From contig NZ_AP026769.1 of assembly GCF_026000295.1 (NCBI RefSeq), positions 682,001 to 746,000 on the forward strand: a stretch of 64,000 nucleotides of DNA. The letters are read 5' to 3'. Of the stretch, positions 28,444 to 38,065 are shown in pieces (position 1 is the stretch's first letter; each line of letters begins with the position of its first letter). A program made the translations under genes and the position numbers. A model generated the notes under the pieces. The model did not search any database and was not told the origin of the DNA. It was given only the letters and a program-made list of their open reading frames with translations. Source of the DNA: Helicobacter suis HS1. Lineage in GTDB: Bacteria; Campylobacterota; Campylobacteria; Campylobacterales; Helicobacteraceae.

Positions 28444-29969
28444 TTACACCTCAAACTTAGAAAATTCTTGATTAAGGTGGCTATTGTGTTCTAGCATTTT
28501 TTGGATATTCTTTTCTAAATTCAGCCGTTGTTGTTTGATCTGAGAAAACATGTCAACTAAGTTTTGGGTGGCTGTGGCCATTTCTTTAATCTGGCGTCCG
28601 ATTTGCTCATTGCTGCTAATGGCCTCCCCAGCGGTTTTATTAGAAATAGACAAATCATCTTGAACGGCTTTAATATGGGTGTTTAACTCAGAAGTTTGTT
28701 TAGAAAGATCTTCAGATTCTAAAGCCATGTTTTGGATTTTAAGCCCAATATCTCCAATGCTTTGGGTGATCACATTAACCATACTTGTAATTTCTGCAAG
28801 AGATTTTTGCGTTTTGCTAGCTAAATTGCGCACTTCATCAGCCACCACCGCAAACCCTCTGCCATGTTCACCCGCCCGCGCGGCTTCAATAGCGGCATTA
28901 AGGGCTAATAAATTAGTTTGATTAGCAATTTCTTCAATAATAGAAAGTACATTTTTAATTTCAGCCGCGCTATGTGTGAGTTCTTTGGCTTCTTTAGCAA
29001 TGCTATCTTGATTTTTTGCCGCGTCTAAAGCTAGTTGGACATGCTGGCTAATGCTTTGGCTAAAGGTGAGCATAGAGGCATCGGCTTTTTTAATCTTATC
29101 TGTGGCTAGTTGGAGTAGTTGTAAAGTTGTTGTGGCATTTAAATCTACATCATGGCTTAAGCTACGCATGGTTTTAATGATCTGATCTTCATTAGATTCT
29201 GTGGATTTAAGGGTTTTTGTGGCCTCTTCAATCGCGCCACTAGTGGCCATATTAGAGCTTAGAATTGTTTTAGAGATTTTGATAATATCTTGGAGTTTTT
29301 GGATAAAGAGATTAAAAAAATGGGCTGTACTGCCCACTTCATCTAATCGTTTGCTTTCTAATCTTTGGGTTAGATCTGCCTTTTTAGACTGGGTGAGGGT
29401 GCTTGCCATTCTTTTTAAACGCGCTAGGGGTCCAAATAGATTTTTTTCAAAGATAAATAGCAAAACAAAGCCAATGAATGCAAGGATTGCTAAAATAAAA
29501 CCTAAAGTTCTAAGGGTGTGGGTTAGTATTTGATCGCGGATATTGCTTAGATCAAATTTAACATTTAAAACTCTCCGGCAGAAATCCCACTCGTCTTTAG
29601 CGGGTGGGATGAATGCCACTAATTTGTGGTATAATGTCCCCATACATTCGTATCTACGGCAGGAAGTGTCGGAAGTTACGCCTTTGGAGATATGATGTGT
29701 GAGACCTGTAGGGAATGCGTTGGAGCTCAAACTCTGTAAAATCCCTACTATAGGGACACAGAGTGAGAACCAAACTCTCCCTACGGGCAACATCAGCCTA
29801 GGAAGCCCAAATGTCTTTAGCATTTGGGCACTTCACTAAAAGCTATGCTCTGTCTGGTGGTAAGTCTTTCATAACTCGCATGCAAGGAAAAGTAAACAAC
29901 ACCCACTACAAGTAAAGATGCAAGAGAAATATAAACAGCCAAGTTAGCCTTAATATTTTTAAACATCAT
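28444..29969 (-). pseudogene. Methyl-accepting chemotaxis protein, interrupted by an IS605-like element
   Basis: The start (MFKNIKANLAVYISL, ATG near 29969) encodes a first membrane segment and about 20 periplasmic residues to 29837. The gene resumes about 29575 with [14 protein letters not shown], a second membrane segment, a HAMP-like region and the signalling domain with [41 protein letters not shown]. Between them lies a ~250-base element (29584-29836). Almost the whole sensor domain (~250 residues in H. pylori TlpA/B/C) is missing, so insertion was accompanied by deletion. An ORF starting inside the element (29823) could give a receptor without a sensor. Confidence 0.8.
29584..29836 (+). 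mobile_element. tnpB-less IS605-type element with omega-RNA-like sequence
   Basis: A ~250-base element bounded by two hairpins that share the loop GTCTTTAG: 29584-29610 (stem ATCCCAC / GTGGGAT) and 29805-29829 (stem GCCCAAATG / CATTTGGGC). The right end TTCAC resembles that of the IS605 copy at 37.87 kb. Inside, a -10 box TATAAT lies at 29630-29635. A short frame ending EVTPLEI (stop near 29696) looks like the last codons of a TnpB. After it come non-coding blocks such as CTACGGGCAACATCAGCC and TAGGAAGCCC, typical of the 3' end of IS605 tnpB genes, where the guide (omega) RNA is encoded. No transposase is present, so this is a deletion derivative. Confidence 0.65.
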
Positions 29970-30090
29970 CAACCCACTTTCAAATGGCGATATTATACAT
30001 AACAACTAAGCAAAAGTTAAAATTTAAAATGTTTTGGCCTGTTTTTGGCCAAATTAACCCTTTGTTGTTTCTGATCATTAATTTTTTTGC

Positions 30091-30096
30091 TATAAT
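30091..30096 (+). promoter_or_regulatory. -10 box upstream of outer-membrane protein gene
   Basis: TATAAT in TTGCTATAATATCG lies 32 bases before the ATG at 30128; GGGAG is the ribosome site. The gap 30006-30127 otherwise shows an inverted repeat, TTGGCC/TTTTGGCCAA, near 30035-30052. Confidence 0.55.
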
Positions 30097-30127
30097 ATCG
30101 CCTTGTAAATTATTTTAGGGAGTTTTC

Positions 30128-30868
30128 ATGCGTTTTCGTTTTCTAGCAATTCCAATGGCTTTTTCAACATTTGCGAGTCTAACCCCTCTTTGTGCTGAAA
30201 AAAGCGGGGCTTATATGGAAGGTGGTTTCCAATACTCTACTATGATGCGTGGGCAAAGTTCTACCGTGGGTTATCAGCCCGAGGGTGGTTTTGGCGCTCC
30301 TGGTGGTTATTCTATTAATGGTCTCTCCTCTAGCTCGTATGGAGAAATGTATGGTTTAGACACCCAAATTGGTTATAAACAATTCTTTGGCAAATCTAAA
30401 CGATTCGGGATACGCTACTATGTAACCTTTGCATACCAACATGGGACTTTTTATAGTGGGCGCACAGACCTAGATAACTTTAATTACGGCGGCGGTGCGG
30501 ATCTTCTTTATAACTTCTTTGAAGGTAAAAATGGGGTTAAAACCGCCGGTCTGTTTGCTGGGATAGCTTTAGAAGGGTCTTCTTGGCTAGCTGCTGGACA
30601 AAGCGGGTTTATTTCTTTGATGAATGATACCAATAAACTACCAGGCGAGCATGCTAGCATGAACACTAGCTATTTTCAACTCCCTATCAATCTTGGTTTT
30701 AGAACTAACTTTACAAAACATCAGGGTCTTGAACTTGGCTTGCGTATCCCTCTTGTTACAAATTACTACTACAAAGCGGTTGTGGATAGAGGCAACGAAG
30801 CGGGTACTCACTCAGTTATCTTCAAACGCAATTTCTCAGTTTACATGAACTATGTAATCAACTTCTAA
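30128..30868 (+). CDS. Helicobacter outer-membrane protein (Hop/Hor type)
   Basis: A cleavable signal peptide (to LCAEKSG) is followed by alternating beta strands. The C-terminal block LGLRIPLVTNYYYKA and terminal VYMNYVINF are the Helicobacter OMP signature, with a closing Phe that is read by the BAM machinery. Length is 246, so this is one of the small, porin-like members without a large passenger domain. Copied tract C1 begins 13 bases after the stop, so any native terminator may be lost. Confidence 0.85.
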   Translation: MRFRFLAIPMAFSTFASLTPLCAEKSGAYMEGGFQYSTMMRGQSSTVGYQPEGGFGAPGGYSINGLSSSSYGEMYGLDTQIGYKQFFGKSKRFGIRYYVTFAYQHGTFYSGRTDLDNFNYGGGADLLYNFFEGKNGVKTAGLFAGIALEGSSWLAAGQSGFISLMNDTNKLPGEHASMNTSYFQLPINLGFRTNFTKHQGLELGLRIPLVTNYYYKAVVDRGNEAGTHSVIFKRNFSVYMNYVINF

Positions 30869-30881
30869 TAAATACCCGGTG

Positions 30882-31226
30882 TTTTTAGCCCGCAAAAAAG
30901 AATAATAAGCGCTTTTAGAGGCCGGGATTAAAATAAGAGAAAAGATCAAAAGCACGAGACTGACAAAAATACAAAGGGGCAAAAAGGCTTTGACAATCTG
31001 TTTAGGCGCAATGCCTAGTGAGAAAAAGACGAGTAATTCATGATCGTAAGAAAGTCTAGCTAGGCCAATAGCACAAGCCCCAAAAAAGGTAATAGGAATG
31101 ATAAAAAAAATGGTGCCCGGGAGAGAATAGATATAAAGTTGGGCTAAATCTAAAAAGCTAAGCTTAACTACAAGCGTAACGCTAGCAATGCTAATAAGCA
31201 TCACCATAGAGGCGATGAAAAAGAGT
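30882..31226. repeat. Copied tract C1 (5' part of lptF)
   Basis: These 345 bases match 33843-34187 exactly, displaced by 2961, same orientation. They encode residues ~22-136 of LptF on the minus strand. The tract replaces the C-terminal half of the phosphoesterase gene next to it. Confidence 0.95.
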
Positions 31227-31771
31227 AAAAAAGAATAAGCCCTGCTAGATCGGCTAATCCGGCGATATTAAGAGGCCCCATAAATACACTGCTATTAAAT
31301 AGAATTTTCATATGGGTATGGGTTTTTAAGAGATTTAAGACAGAGGAAAGGCCGTGATAGTATTCATGGTTACCTACGGCATAAAATGTCCCGTAAGTGG
31401 ATTTTAGATCATCAAGTTTAGAAATATAGCCTTCTAGGTTTTTAGGGTTAGTGTCTACCAAATCCCCGACAATCACAACCATATCTACTTTTTGGGCATT
31501 AACCTTTTTAATAATTCCATTGAGAAATTTTTCATGCAAATTAGGGTCTAAATGCATATCTGTTAGCATGGCAATTTTTAGGTCTTGTTTTAGCCCGGGT
31601 ATTTCAACTTGGACTTTTTTAATGGCGGGGATTTCAAGGGCGTTATGGGCAATGATAGCACTAAAATAGATCACTAAAACCAAAAAAGCTAAATCAAAGA
31701 GGGGATAAAATTGGTTTTTAATTTCTTGCTTATTCATTAAAGCAAGGCTAACAAGCGTGGCAAATGCTAAG

Positions 31772-31853
31772 TCCCCTCCCATAGGCAAAGCATTTAAACT
31801 ATAGGCTAAATGTTTAGGGGAGACAAATTCCTCGCGATCAATAGCACACATGG
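31772..31853. repeat. Copied tract C2 (from pcm)
   Basis: These 82 bases match 34734-34815 exactly, displaced by 2962. They encode the [14 protein letters not shown] segment of Pcm, inserted in frame in the phosphoesterase pseudogene. Confidence 0.95.
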
Positions 31854-32016
31854 AAAAGATAAGAATACACTCGATGCCATAGGTGTAAAGAAAAAAGAGA
31901 TAGGGGGAGTGGCTTTTGTGGGGTTTGCCTATTAAAGCTAGGGCGATGTTTAAACACTCAAATTGTAGAGTTATCCCAAATAAAACATAAGTAGGCGCGT
32001 AGGAAAGAGAAAGAAT

Positions 32017-32127
32017 AAATTGATCAACCCATTTAATGGGGTTTTGGCTGTTATAGAGTTTAGGTAATCCTACAACAGCTAGCCGGGTATCCGCTAAAAC
32101 CATTGTGTAGGTTCTAAGGATTTGTGG
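32017..32127. repeat. Copied tracts C3 and C4 (from nrdB)
   Basis: Bases 32017-32098 match 34979-35060 with one mismatch, and 32104-32127 match 35066-35089. Both are displaced by 2962. The five bases between them are not copied. Confidence 0.93.
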
Positions 32128-32197
32128 CTGGAGTAAAACCATTTTTTGGAGCAATTTTTTATACACATACAAGTTAGTTAGGCCCAAAAAAACGATG

Positions 32198-32325
32198 AAC
32201 ATCTCATTAACCTCAGCAATGAGTTCCGGGCTAAACAGATCGCTTCTTTCTTTGCGTAAAGTGTTGATCATGTTTTGGAAGAGGTGTAAATGGGTGAGTT
32301 CATCGCGTTGGATAAAGCGAATCAT
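32198..32325. repeat. Copied tract C5 (from nrdB)
   Basis: These 128 bases match 35160-35287, displaced by 2962. They lie just upstream of the probable native start of the phosphoesterase. The following gap (32326-32471) shows nothing recognisable. Confidence 0.95.
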
Positions 32326-32471
32326 AATCTAGCCTTTCAATCTAAGCAAAAAGCGCCTGTTACCACTTGCGTTATAAAGCCCATAAGCTTTAGTTAAGCA
32401 AATTAAGGCACTAGCTAAGGGTGCAAAAATGCTTATATTCTCACCTTAAGAGATAAAGTTTTACACATGGA

Positions 32472-33206
32472 TTAATAAAACACAGAGCTTAAATAAAGTC
32501 CTGAAGGCGATACCGCCCGCATTAAAAAGCGCCTTTGGAGCGTGATTTGTTTGTACAAATCCTCTAAAGAGATTTGCTTTAAAGAGCAAGCTAAGGCTGC
32601 GCCTAACATGAGCCGTACTTGGGATCGCAAAAAAGAATTAGCCTCAAAGACTAGTACCAAACAAGGCAGGTTATAAAGCATGTAAGGATAGCAAAAGGCT
32701 TTGTAGATACTGCGGATTGTGCTTTTAGGATCACTCCCACTTTTGCTAAAAAATTTAAAGTCATGTTCTCCTTTAAAAAGCTCTAAAGCCTGTTTTAAAA
32801 TACCCATATCCCCGCAAGGGTGATAGCCTACAAAGCGGCTTAAAAAAGGGCTGGGCTTAGCTAAGCTTAAAAAATAGCGATAACGCCTCCTTGTAGCTTC
32901 AAATCTGGGGTGAAAAGAAAGCGGAACTTCTTCTAAACTTTTACAGGCAATAAAATACCCTAGTTTGGGGGCTAGGTGTTTAAGGAGTTTAGAGGAACTC
33001 CAAATATCACAAGTATTAAAGGCAATCACTTGGTGGGTGGCGTGTACACCCCTATCGGTACGCCCAGCGGCTAAAATTTTGCTTGGTATTTGCAAACTCT
33101 CTAAAGCTTTTATAAGCCTACCCTCTACGGTGTACAAACCTGCTTGTTTAGCAAAGCCAGAAAAGGCGCTACCATCATAGGCTAACACAAGTTTAAAACG
33201 GCGCAT
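32472..33206 (-). CDS. truA: tRNA pseudouridine(38-40) synthase
   Basis: TruA makes pseudouridine at positions 38-40 of tRNAs. The catalytic Asp lies in AAGRTDRGVHATHQV; YDGSAFSGFA near the start and FLRSQVRLMLGAAL near the end are conserved. Length is 244. The stop of lptF overlaps its start by a base, in the H. pylori order nrdB-pcm-lptF-truA (HP0364-HP0361). Confidence 0.94.
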   Translation of the reverse strand: MRRFKLVLAYDGSAFSGFAKQAGLYTVEGRLIKALESLQIPSKILAAGRTDRGVHATHQVIAFNTCDIWSSSKLLKHLAPKLGYFIACKSLEEVPLSFHPRFEATRRRYRYFLSLAKPSPFLSRFVGYHPCGDMGILKQALELFKGEHDFKFFSKSGSDPKSTIRSIYKAFCYPYMLYNLPCLVLVFEANSFLRSQVRLMLGAALACSLKQISLEDLYKQITLQRRFLMRAVSPSGLYLSSVFY

Positions 33207-34252
33207 TAATAAAAACGAACAATGATGCGTCTATAAAGCCCATAAGCGCCAAGCATCCACACAATGGGCAAAAGAATCGTACCGCTAATGGGGGCATCTT
33301 GGCTAGCTACATGCATGCCTAAAAAATATAACCCCACTGCCAAAAGCACATAAACATAAGAGAGGTTTTTAGAAAAGCGAGGATTGGCAATTCCAAAAAG
33401 GGGAATGAGAAAGAGGCTAGCGAGTGGAAAAAGAGAGACTAAGATAGCCTGCGTAAAACGGCGTTGTTGGTTTTTATCCGGATGAGGCCCAAAGGCCTTT
33501 TTCCAGTAAGAGACATAGTCATGGGAGTGTAAATAAGCGGCGTCTTTTTTAGCAGAGAAGGCAAGTTTGTTGCGTAAATTAAGCGTCTCAAAGTGGACTT
33601 TACGCAACTGGTTTTTATCCGCAAAATAGGCATCTCCTTTTCTAAGTTCTATCCCAAATACGCCTTCTTGATTTTTAATTTGCCCGGACTGTGCAATCAT
33701 AAAACTTTCAAAGGCAAGACCTTTGTGTGAGAAAAGCACGAGATTACTAAAAATATCTTTCTTTTTATGCCCCACATACACCAGCCAATCACCTAGTTTT
33801 TGCCCAAATTCGCCCGCTTGGATATTCACATCTACGCGATCTTTTTTAGCCCGCAAAAAAGAATAATAAGCGCTTTTAGAGGCCGGGATTAAAATAAGAG
33901 AAAAGATCAAAAGCACGAGACTGACAAAAATACAAAGGGGCAAAAAGGCTTTGACAATCTGTTTAGGCGCAATGCCTAGTGAGAAAAAGACGAGTAATTC
34001 ATGATCGTAAGAAAGTCTAGCTAGGCCAATAGCACAAGCCCCAAAAAAGGTAATAGGAATGATAAAAAAAATGGTGCCCGGGAGAGAATAGATATAAAGT
34101 TGGGCTAAATCTAAAAAGCTAAGCTTAACTACAAGCGTAACGCTAGCAATGCTAATAAGCATCACCATAGAGGCGATGAAAAAGAGTACTAAAAAGAAGG
34201 AAAAGAAAATCTGAGAAATGGCATTAAACATGCAGGTTTTGGCTAAATCCAT
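33206..34252 (-). CDS. lptF: LPS export permease (LptF/YjgP family)
   Basis: An inner-membrane subunit of the Lpt machine that lifts lipopolysaccharide to the outer membrane. There are three membrane segments in the N-terminal ~120 residues, a periplasmic jellyroll-like middle (VDVNIQAGEFGQKLGDWLVYVGHKK) and three further segments at the C-terminus. Length is 348. LptF and LptG are hard to tell apart from sequence alone. Bases 33843-34187 are the donor of tract C1. Confidence 0.85.
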   Translation of the reverse strand: MDLAKTCMFNAISQIFFSFFLVLFFIASMVMLISIASVTLVVKLSFLDLAQLYIYSLPGTIFFIIPITFFGACAIGLARLSYDHELLVFFSLGIAPKQIVKAFLPLCIFVSLVLLIFSLILIPASKSAYYSFLRAKKDRVDVNIQAGEFGQKLGDWLVYVGHKKKDIFSNLVLFSHKGLAFESFMIAQSGQIKNQEGVFGIELRKGDAYFADKNQLRKVHFETLNLRNKLAFSAKKDAAYLHSHDYVSYWKKAFGPHPDKNQQRRFTQAILVSLFPLASLFLIPLFGIANPRFSKNLSYVYVLLAVGLYFLGMHVASQDAPISGTILLPIVWMLGAYGLYRRIIVRFY

Positions 34253-34261
34253 GCAACCTCC

Positions 34262-34891
34262 CTAAGTGCCTCGCTCTATTCCATCTAAGATAGGTACAAA
34301 TTGGCAGGGCTCTAGGCTTTCTGAGAGTAAACGGTGATTGTGCTTTTTAAAACGCGTGATAATTTGCCCCTTTTCTGTCTGCATGGGCGCAACTAAAATC
34401 CCCCCCTCTAGGAGTTGATCAAATAAAGTTTGTGGGATATGTGTTGCACAGGCTGAAAAGAGAATGCGATCATAGGGGGCAAATTCTTTCCAGCCTTCTT
34501 GCCCATCGCCAAGTTTAGTGTGGATATTAGTAACTTGTAATTTTCTAAAACGCTCTTTGGCCTGTAAAAGCAGTTTTTCTATGCGCTCTATGCTAAAAAC
34601 ACGGCGAAAAAGCTTAGAGAGCACCATTGCCTGATAACCACTCCCACACCCAATTTCTAACACGCTATCAGCCCCACTTGGTTCTAAATATTGCGTCATT
34701 TTAGCCACAGTAAGCGGGGAGCTGACAAATTGATCCCCTCCCATAGGCAAAGCATTTAAACTATAGGCTAAATGTTTAGGGGAGACAAATTCCTCGCGAT
34801 CAATAGCACACATGGCTTTTTTAATGGATTCTTCTAAGGGAAAATGTTTAGCAATAGCCTCGCACATATGGGCGTTTTTAATGCGATGCAC
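34262..34891 (-). CDS. pcm: Protein-L-isoaspartate O-methyltransferase
   Basis: Pcm methylates isoaspartyl residues in aged proteins for repair. [29 protein letters not shown] precedes the SAM motif [17 protein letters not shown]. Length is 209 from a GTG start that follows the nrdB stop directly. Bases 34734-34815 are the donor of tract C2. Confidence 0.92.
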   Translation of the reverse strand: MHRIKNAHMCEAIAKHFPLEESIKKAMCAIDREEFVSPKHLAYSLNALPMGGDQFVSSPLTVAKMTQYLEPSGADSVLEIGCGSGYQAMVLSKLFRRVFSIERIEKLLLQAKERFRKLQVTNIHTKLGDGQEGWKEFAPYDRILFSACATHIPQTLFDQLLEGGILVAPMQTEKGQIITRFKKHNHRLLSESLEPCQFVPILDGIERGT

Positions 34892-35923
34892 CTAAAACCC
34901 CTCAAAATTTAAGCTACCCTTAGAGTAGTTGCTCACTTTGGCCTCAAAGAAGTTAGAGCGGTGGCTATTAAAATTAGCAAATTGATCAACCCATTTAATG
35001 GGGTTTTGGCTGTTATAGAGTTTAGGTAATCCTACAACAGCTAGCCGGGTATCGGCTAAATATTCTGTGTAGGTTCTAAGGATTTGTGGGCTTAAATCTA
35101 GCATTTCACCTTGTGTAATGTATGCCCCCCAAGCGCTTTCTAAATCCACCGCCTGTTTAAACATCTCATTAACCTCAGCAATGAGTTCCGGGCTAAACAG
35201 ATCGCTTCTTTCTTTGCGTAAAGTGTTGATCATGTTTTGGAAGAGGTGTAAATGGGTGAGTTCATCGCGTTGGATAAAGCGAATCATCTGGGCACTGCCA
35301 AGCATTCTACCACTGCGCGCTAGGGCATAAAAAAAGCTAAAGCCGCTATAAAAATAAATCCCCTCTAAGATTTGGTTAGCAAAAAGAGCTTTAAGTAAAT
35401 TGTACTCAGTAGGGTTGTTAGATAGCTCCATATAAATTTGGGCGATGCAATCATTTTTATTTTTTAAAGCCACATCAGTACGCCACATCTCATAAATGCT
35501 ATCGCTATTAGCCGAAATGCTCTCCACCATCACCGCATAACTATGGCTATGTAAAGCCTCCTCATAAGCTTGGCGCACTAAACATAAATTAATCTCTGGG
35601 CTAGTGATAAAGGGATTGATATTATCAATTAAATTATTGGTTTGCAAACTATCCATAAAAATAAGCTGGGCTAGGGCGCGATCGTAGCCTATTTTTTCTT
35701 GTGGGCTAAGGTGTAAATAGTGGTTTTTATCTCCGTGCATGCTCACCTCCTCAGGAAACCAAGTATTAGTGAGCATGGTTTTCCACAGTTTAGACGCCCA
35801 AGGGTATTTGATTTTGTTTAGATCAAACATACTTGTCGGGTTACCCCCAAAAATTTGGCGATCGCTCACCTGCTCTTGGCTCTGGGGGTTATAAATTTTC
35901 TTGCGGCTCAGATGATCCATCAT
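34892..35923 (-). CDS. nrdB: Ribonucleotide reductase small subunit
   Basis: NrdB houses the di-iron tyrosyl-radical cofactor used by NrdA to make deoxyribonucleotides. Iron ligands are visible in [22 protein letters not shown] and [11 protein letters not shown]. Length is ~343 with the C-terminal tail [13 protein letters not shown] that docks on NrdA. The start codon follows AGGAGGAA. Two stretches are donors for tracts C3-C5. Confidence 0.94.
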   Translation of the reverse strand: MMDHLSRKKIYNPQSQEQVSDRQIFGGNPTSMFDLNKIKYPWASKLWKTMLTNTWFPEEVSMHGDKNHYLHLSPQEKIGYDRALAQLIFMDSLQTNNLIDNINPFITSPEINLCLVRQAYEEALHSHSYAVMVESISANSDSIYEMWRTDVALKNKNDCIAQIYMELSNNPTEYNLLKALFANQILEGIYFYSGFSFFYALARSGRMLGSAQMIRFIQRDELTHLHLFQNMINTLRKERSDLFSPELIAEVNEMFKQAVDLESAWGAYITQGEMLDLSPQILRTYTEYLADTRLAVVGLPKLYNSQNPIKWVDQFANFNSHRSNFFEAKVSNYSKGSLNFEGF

Positions 35924-36087
35924 TTCCTCCTAAAAAGGATCTAGTATAGTCAAATTTTTACTAGAAACTTCTAAGCCCGTATATTTTCTTTTTTTCTATT
36001 AGCGCTTTTATAAGGGTGGGGGTGTTTTTAAAGCGCCTTAATTCCCTCCCTAGAAAAAGGAAAGTTTTTATCTGAACGCGCGTAAAA
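35924..36087. other. nrdB promoter region and IS flank
   Basis: On the minus strand a -10-like TATACT lies near 35943-35950, about 25 bases before nrdB. An imperfect stretch with GCGCTTTTA and AGCGCCTTAA follows at 36001-36040. The IS605-type element begins at about 36088. Confidence 0.4.
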
Positions 36088-36129
36088 CTCCGTCCTTTAG
36101 GGCGGAGATGTAAGCGCACAGACGCATAA

Positions 36130-36546
36130 CTAAACAGGTGTTTCTTGCTCTTGGATATAGCGTTTAATCAGCTCCAAAGGAGCACCGCCACAACTGCCAG
36201 CAAAATAGCTAGGCGACCACAAGTGATCACCCCATAATGTGTTACAAACACTTTTAAACTGCTGGGCACGCACCCTTCTAGAGCTCACACCTTTCAAAGA
36301 ATTAACCAGCTTAGAAATACTCACTTTGGGTGGGTAGTTGATGAGCAAATGCACATGATCAGATTCTCCATCAAACTCTACTAACTCGCTTTCAAAGTCC
36401 TCACACACTTTTTTAAAGACTTCGCCTAGAAAGTCTATCACTTCTTTGCTGAAAGCCTTACGCCTATATTTTGTTACAAAGATCAAATGCACATGCAAGA
36501 GAAATACACAATGTCTGCCGTGTCTAATATCACTAGACTTTACCAT
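36130..36546 (-). CDS. tnpA: IS200/IS605 transposase TnpA
   Basis: TnpA is the Y1 HUH single-strand transposase that cuts and rejoins the hairpin ends. The HUH motif is SDHVHLLINYPP and the catalytic Tyr is in LIKRYIQEQE; HLIFVTKYRRKAF is typical of the N-terminus. Length is 138, full size, so it is probably active. Confidence 0.94.
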   Translation of the reverse strand: MVKSSDIRHGRHCVFLLHVHLIFVTKYRRKAFSKEVIDFLGEVFKKVCEDFESELVEFDGESDHVHLLINYPPKVSISKLVNSLKGVSSRRVRAQQFKSVCNTLWGDHLWSPSYFAGSCGGAPLELIKRYIQEQETPV

Positions 36547-36582
36547 AGACCAATATTAACATAATTATGCTAAACTCCAAAA

Positions 36583-37845
36583 ATGCAGATCAATAAGGGT
36601 TTTAAATACCGCTTGTTCCCTACAAAAGAGCAAAAGGCTTTACTCAAGCACCATTTTTTCATTTACAACCAAGCCTATAATATCTGCCTAAACTTGCAAC
36701 AAGAGCAATACAACACGAATAAGACCCTAGAGAAAAGCCAAAGACAATGGTCAAGCTCTAGTGCCTTAGACACAAAGATTAAGTATCATCTTAAACAAAG
36801 AGATTAAAGCTTTTCTAGTGTTGTGGCGCAACAAAGCCGTATCAACGCGCAAAAAGCTCTCAAAAGTGCTTTAACCCTCAAAGATAGAGGCTTTCCCAGA
36901 TTTAAAAACTCCAAGATTGCTAAACAGAGCTTTAATTGGAATAATCAAGGTTACTCCATTAAAGATTGCAACAAACGCTTTAAGATTTTAAGACTGATGC
37001 GCCAAGATTTTAAAGTGCGCTGGTCTAGGGATTTGCCTAAAGATTGCACCATTAAACAAATCACTTTTTCTTGCCTGAATGAACGCTATTTTGTGAGCTT
37101 TAGCGTGGAATACCATAGGGACATCACGCCCTTAAAAACCCTAAGCCACCAAGACAAAGCCATAGGTTTAGATTTAAATATCCATGACATCGCTTTAAGT
37201 GACGGGACTCTCATTCCTACGCATTCTAAGACATTTAACTTAGCTAAATATAATTTAGCCTTTAAAAGACTGCAAAGAAAACAGAGTCGCAGGGTTTTAA
37301 AGTCTAAACAGACCAAAACAAAACTAGGGAGGAATTTTTACAAATGCCAAAATTCTTTGAATGCCATTTTTACTAAATCTAAACACAAGAAGGAAGATAG
37401 GTATCACAAAATCACAAGCGGACTTTCTAACAAGTTTGAATTGGTAGCAGTTGAGAACTTACAAGTCAAGAATATGACCAAGAGAGCTAAACTTAGGAAT
37501 GTGAAACAAAAGAGTGGCTTGAATAGGTCTATTCTTAATACCTCATTCTACCAAATCATCAAATTCTTAGAATACAAACAACAGCATAATGGCAAACTTT
37601 TTGTGAAAGTCCCTCCACAATACACGAGCAAAACCTGTCATCATTGCGGGAATATCAACCGCCAACTTAAGTTAAATCATAGAGAGTATTGCTGTCCTGT
37701 ATGTGAATACACAGAGCATAGGGACATCAATGCCGCTAAGAATATCTTAAGAGCGGGGTTAAAGTCTCTTGGGTTAGGAATTAGCCTTGCAGACTCTAAA
37801 CAGCAAAGCCTTTCGAGTTCAGAAACCCTAGTTTCTGTTAGTTAG
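36583..37845 (+). pseudogene. tnpB: IS605 TnpB nuclease gene with in-frame stop
   Basis: TnpB is an RNA-guided RuvC nuclease related to Cas12. The frame begins MQINKGFKYRLFPTKEQ, but a TAA at 36805-36807 interrupts it after 74 codons (KQRD, stop, SFSSVVAQQSRIN). It then stays open to 37845. RuvC residues are seen in AIGLDLNIHDIALSDG, VAVENLQVKNM and HRDINAAKNI, with a zinc ribbon CHHCG ... CPVCEY. One base change (TTA to TAA) would explain the stop. Restart at GTG 36823 is possible but would lose the N-terminus. Confidence 0.88.
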
Positions 37846-37979
37846 GAAACTCCTCCCTTTAGGGAGGGGTGATTCACAACAAGTTTTAAGGTTTTTCAGT
37901 TAGTTTTTAGTATCAAAAACTTTAAAAACACTTTTAAGCGTATTTTAAAGGGGTAGAAATTACAATGATCGCTTTTTAA

Positions 37980-38064
37980 GCGGAAGTGGCGAAATTGGTA
38001 GACGCACCAGACTTAGGATCTGACGCCGCAAGGCGTGGAGGTTCGATTCCTCTCTTCCGTACCA
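37980..38064 (+). tRNA. tRNA-Leu (anticodon TAG)
   Basis: The acceptor stem GCGGAAG pairs with CTTCCGT. The D loop region GAAATTGGTAGACGC, the anticodon loop with TAG, a long variable arm and GGTTCGATTCC (T arm) follow, ending with ACCA. The long variable arm fits a class II tRNA. A -10-like TACAAT lies at 37961-37966. Confidence 0.95.
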
Positions 38065-38065
38065 C

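Larger units (their letters stand above)
31227..32202 (-). pseudogene. Membrane-anchored metallophosphoesterase broken by copied tracts
   Basis: Native sequence begins MFIVFLGLTNLYVYKK near 32202, then hydrophobic segments, then the calcineurin-type motifs KIAMLTDMHLD, VIVGDLVD and AVGNHEYYHG. The C-terminal histidine motifs (GHTH) are missing because tract C1 starts at 31226. Three further copied tracts interrupt the membrane part: pcm sequence at 31772-31853 and nrdB sequence at 32017-32098 and 32104-32127. The native frame resumes in phase after each tract, so an ORF of 374 codons (31201-32325) exists by chance, starting in copied nrdB sequence. A related membrane phosphoesterase exists in H. 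pylori (HP1044-type). Non-functional as it stands. Confidence 0.75.
36088..37875. mobile_element. IS605-type insertion sequence
   Basis: The element contains divergent tnpA (minus) and tnpB (plus), the arrangement of IS605. Each end has a hairpin with CCTTTAGG in its centre: 36088-36107 (CTCCGTCCTTTAGGGCGGAG) and 37850-37868 (CTCCTCCCTTTAGGGAGG). The right end reads GATTCAC. It lies between nrdB and tRNA-Leu. TnpA is intact, tnpB has a nonsense codon. Confidence 0.9.

Noticed and set aside
29577-29823. The first ~80 codons of the chemoreceptor ORF as a genuine N-terminus
   Set aside because: They translate the IS605-like element, including both hairpins, not receptor sequence.
30836-31207. 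A second LptF-like gene
   Set aside because: It is a nucleotide-identical copy of part of lptF without the rest of the gene.
31201-32325. A 374-codon ORF as one real protein with NrdB and Pcm parts
   Set aside because: The NrdB and Pcm segments are exact nucleotide copies of nearby genes, so the chain is a patchwork, not a domain fusion.
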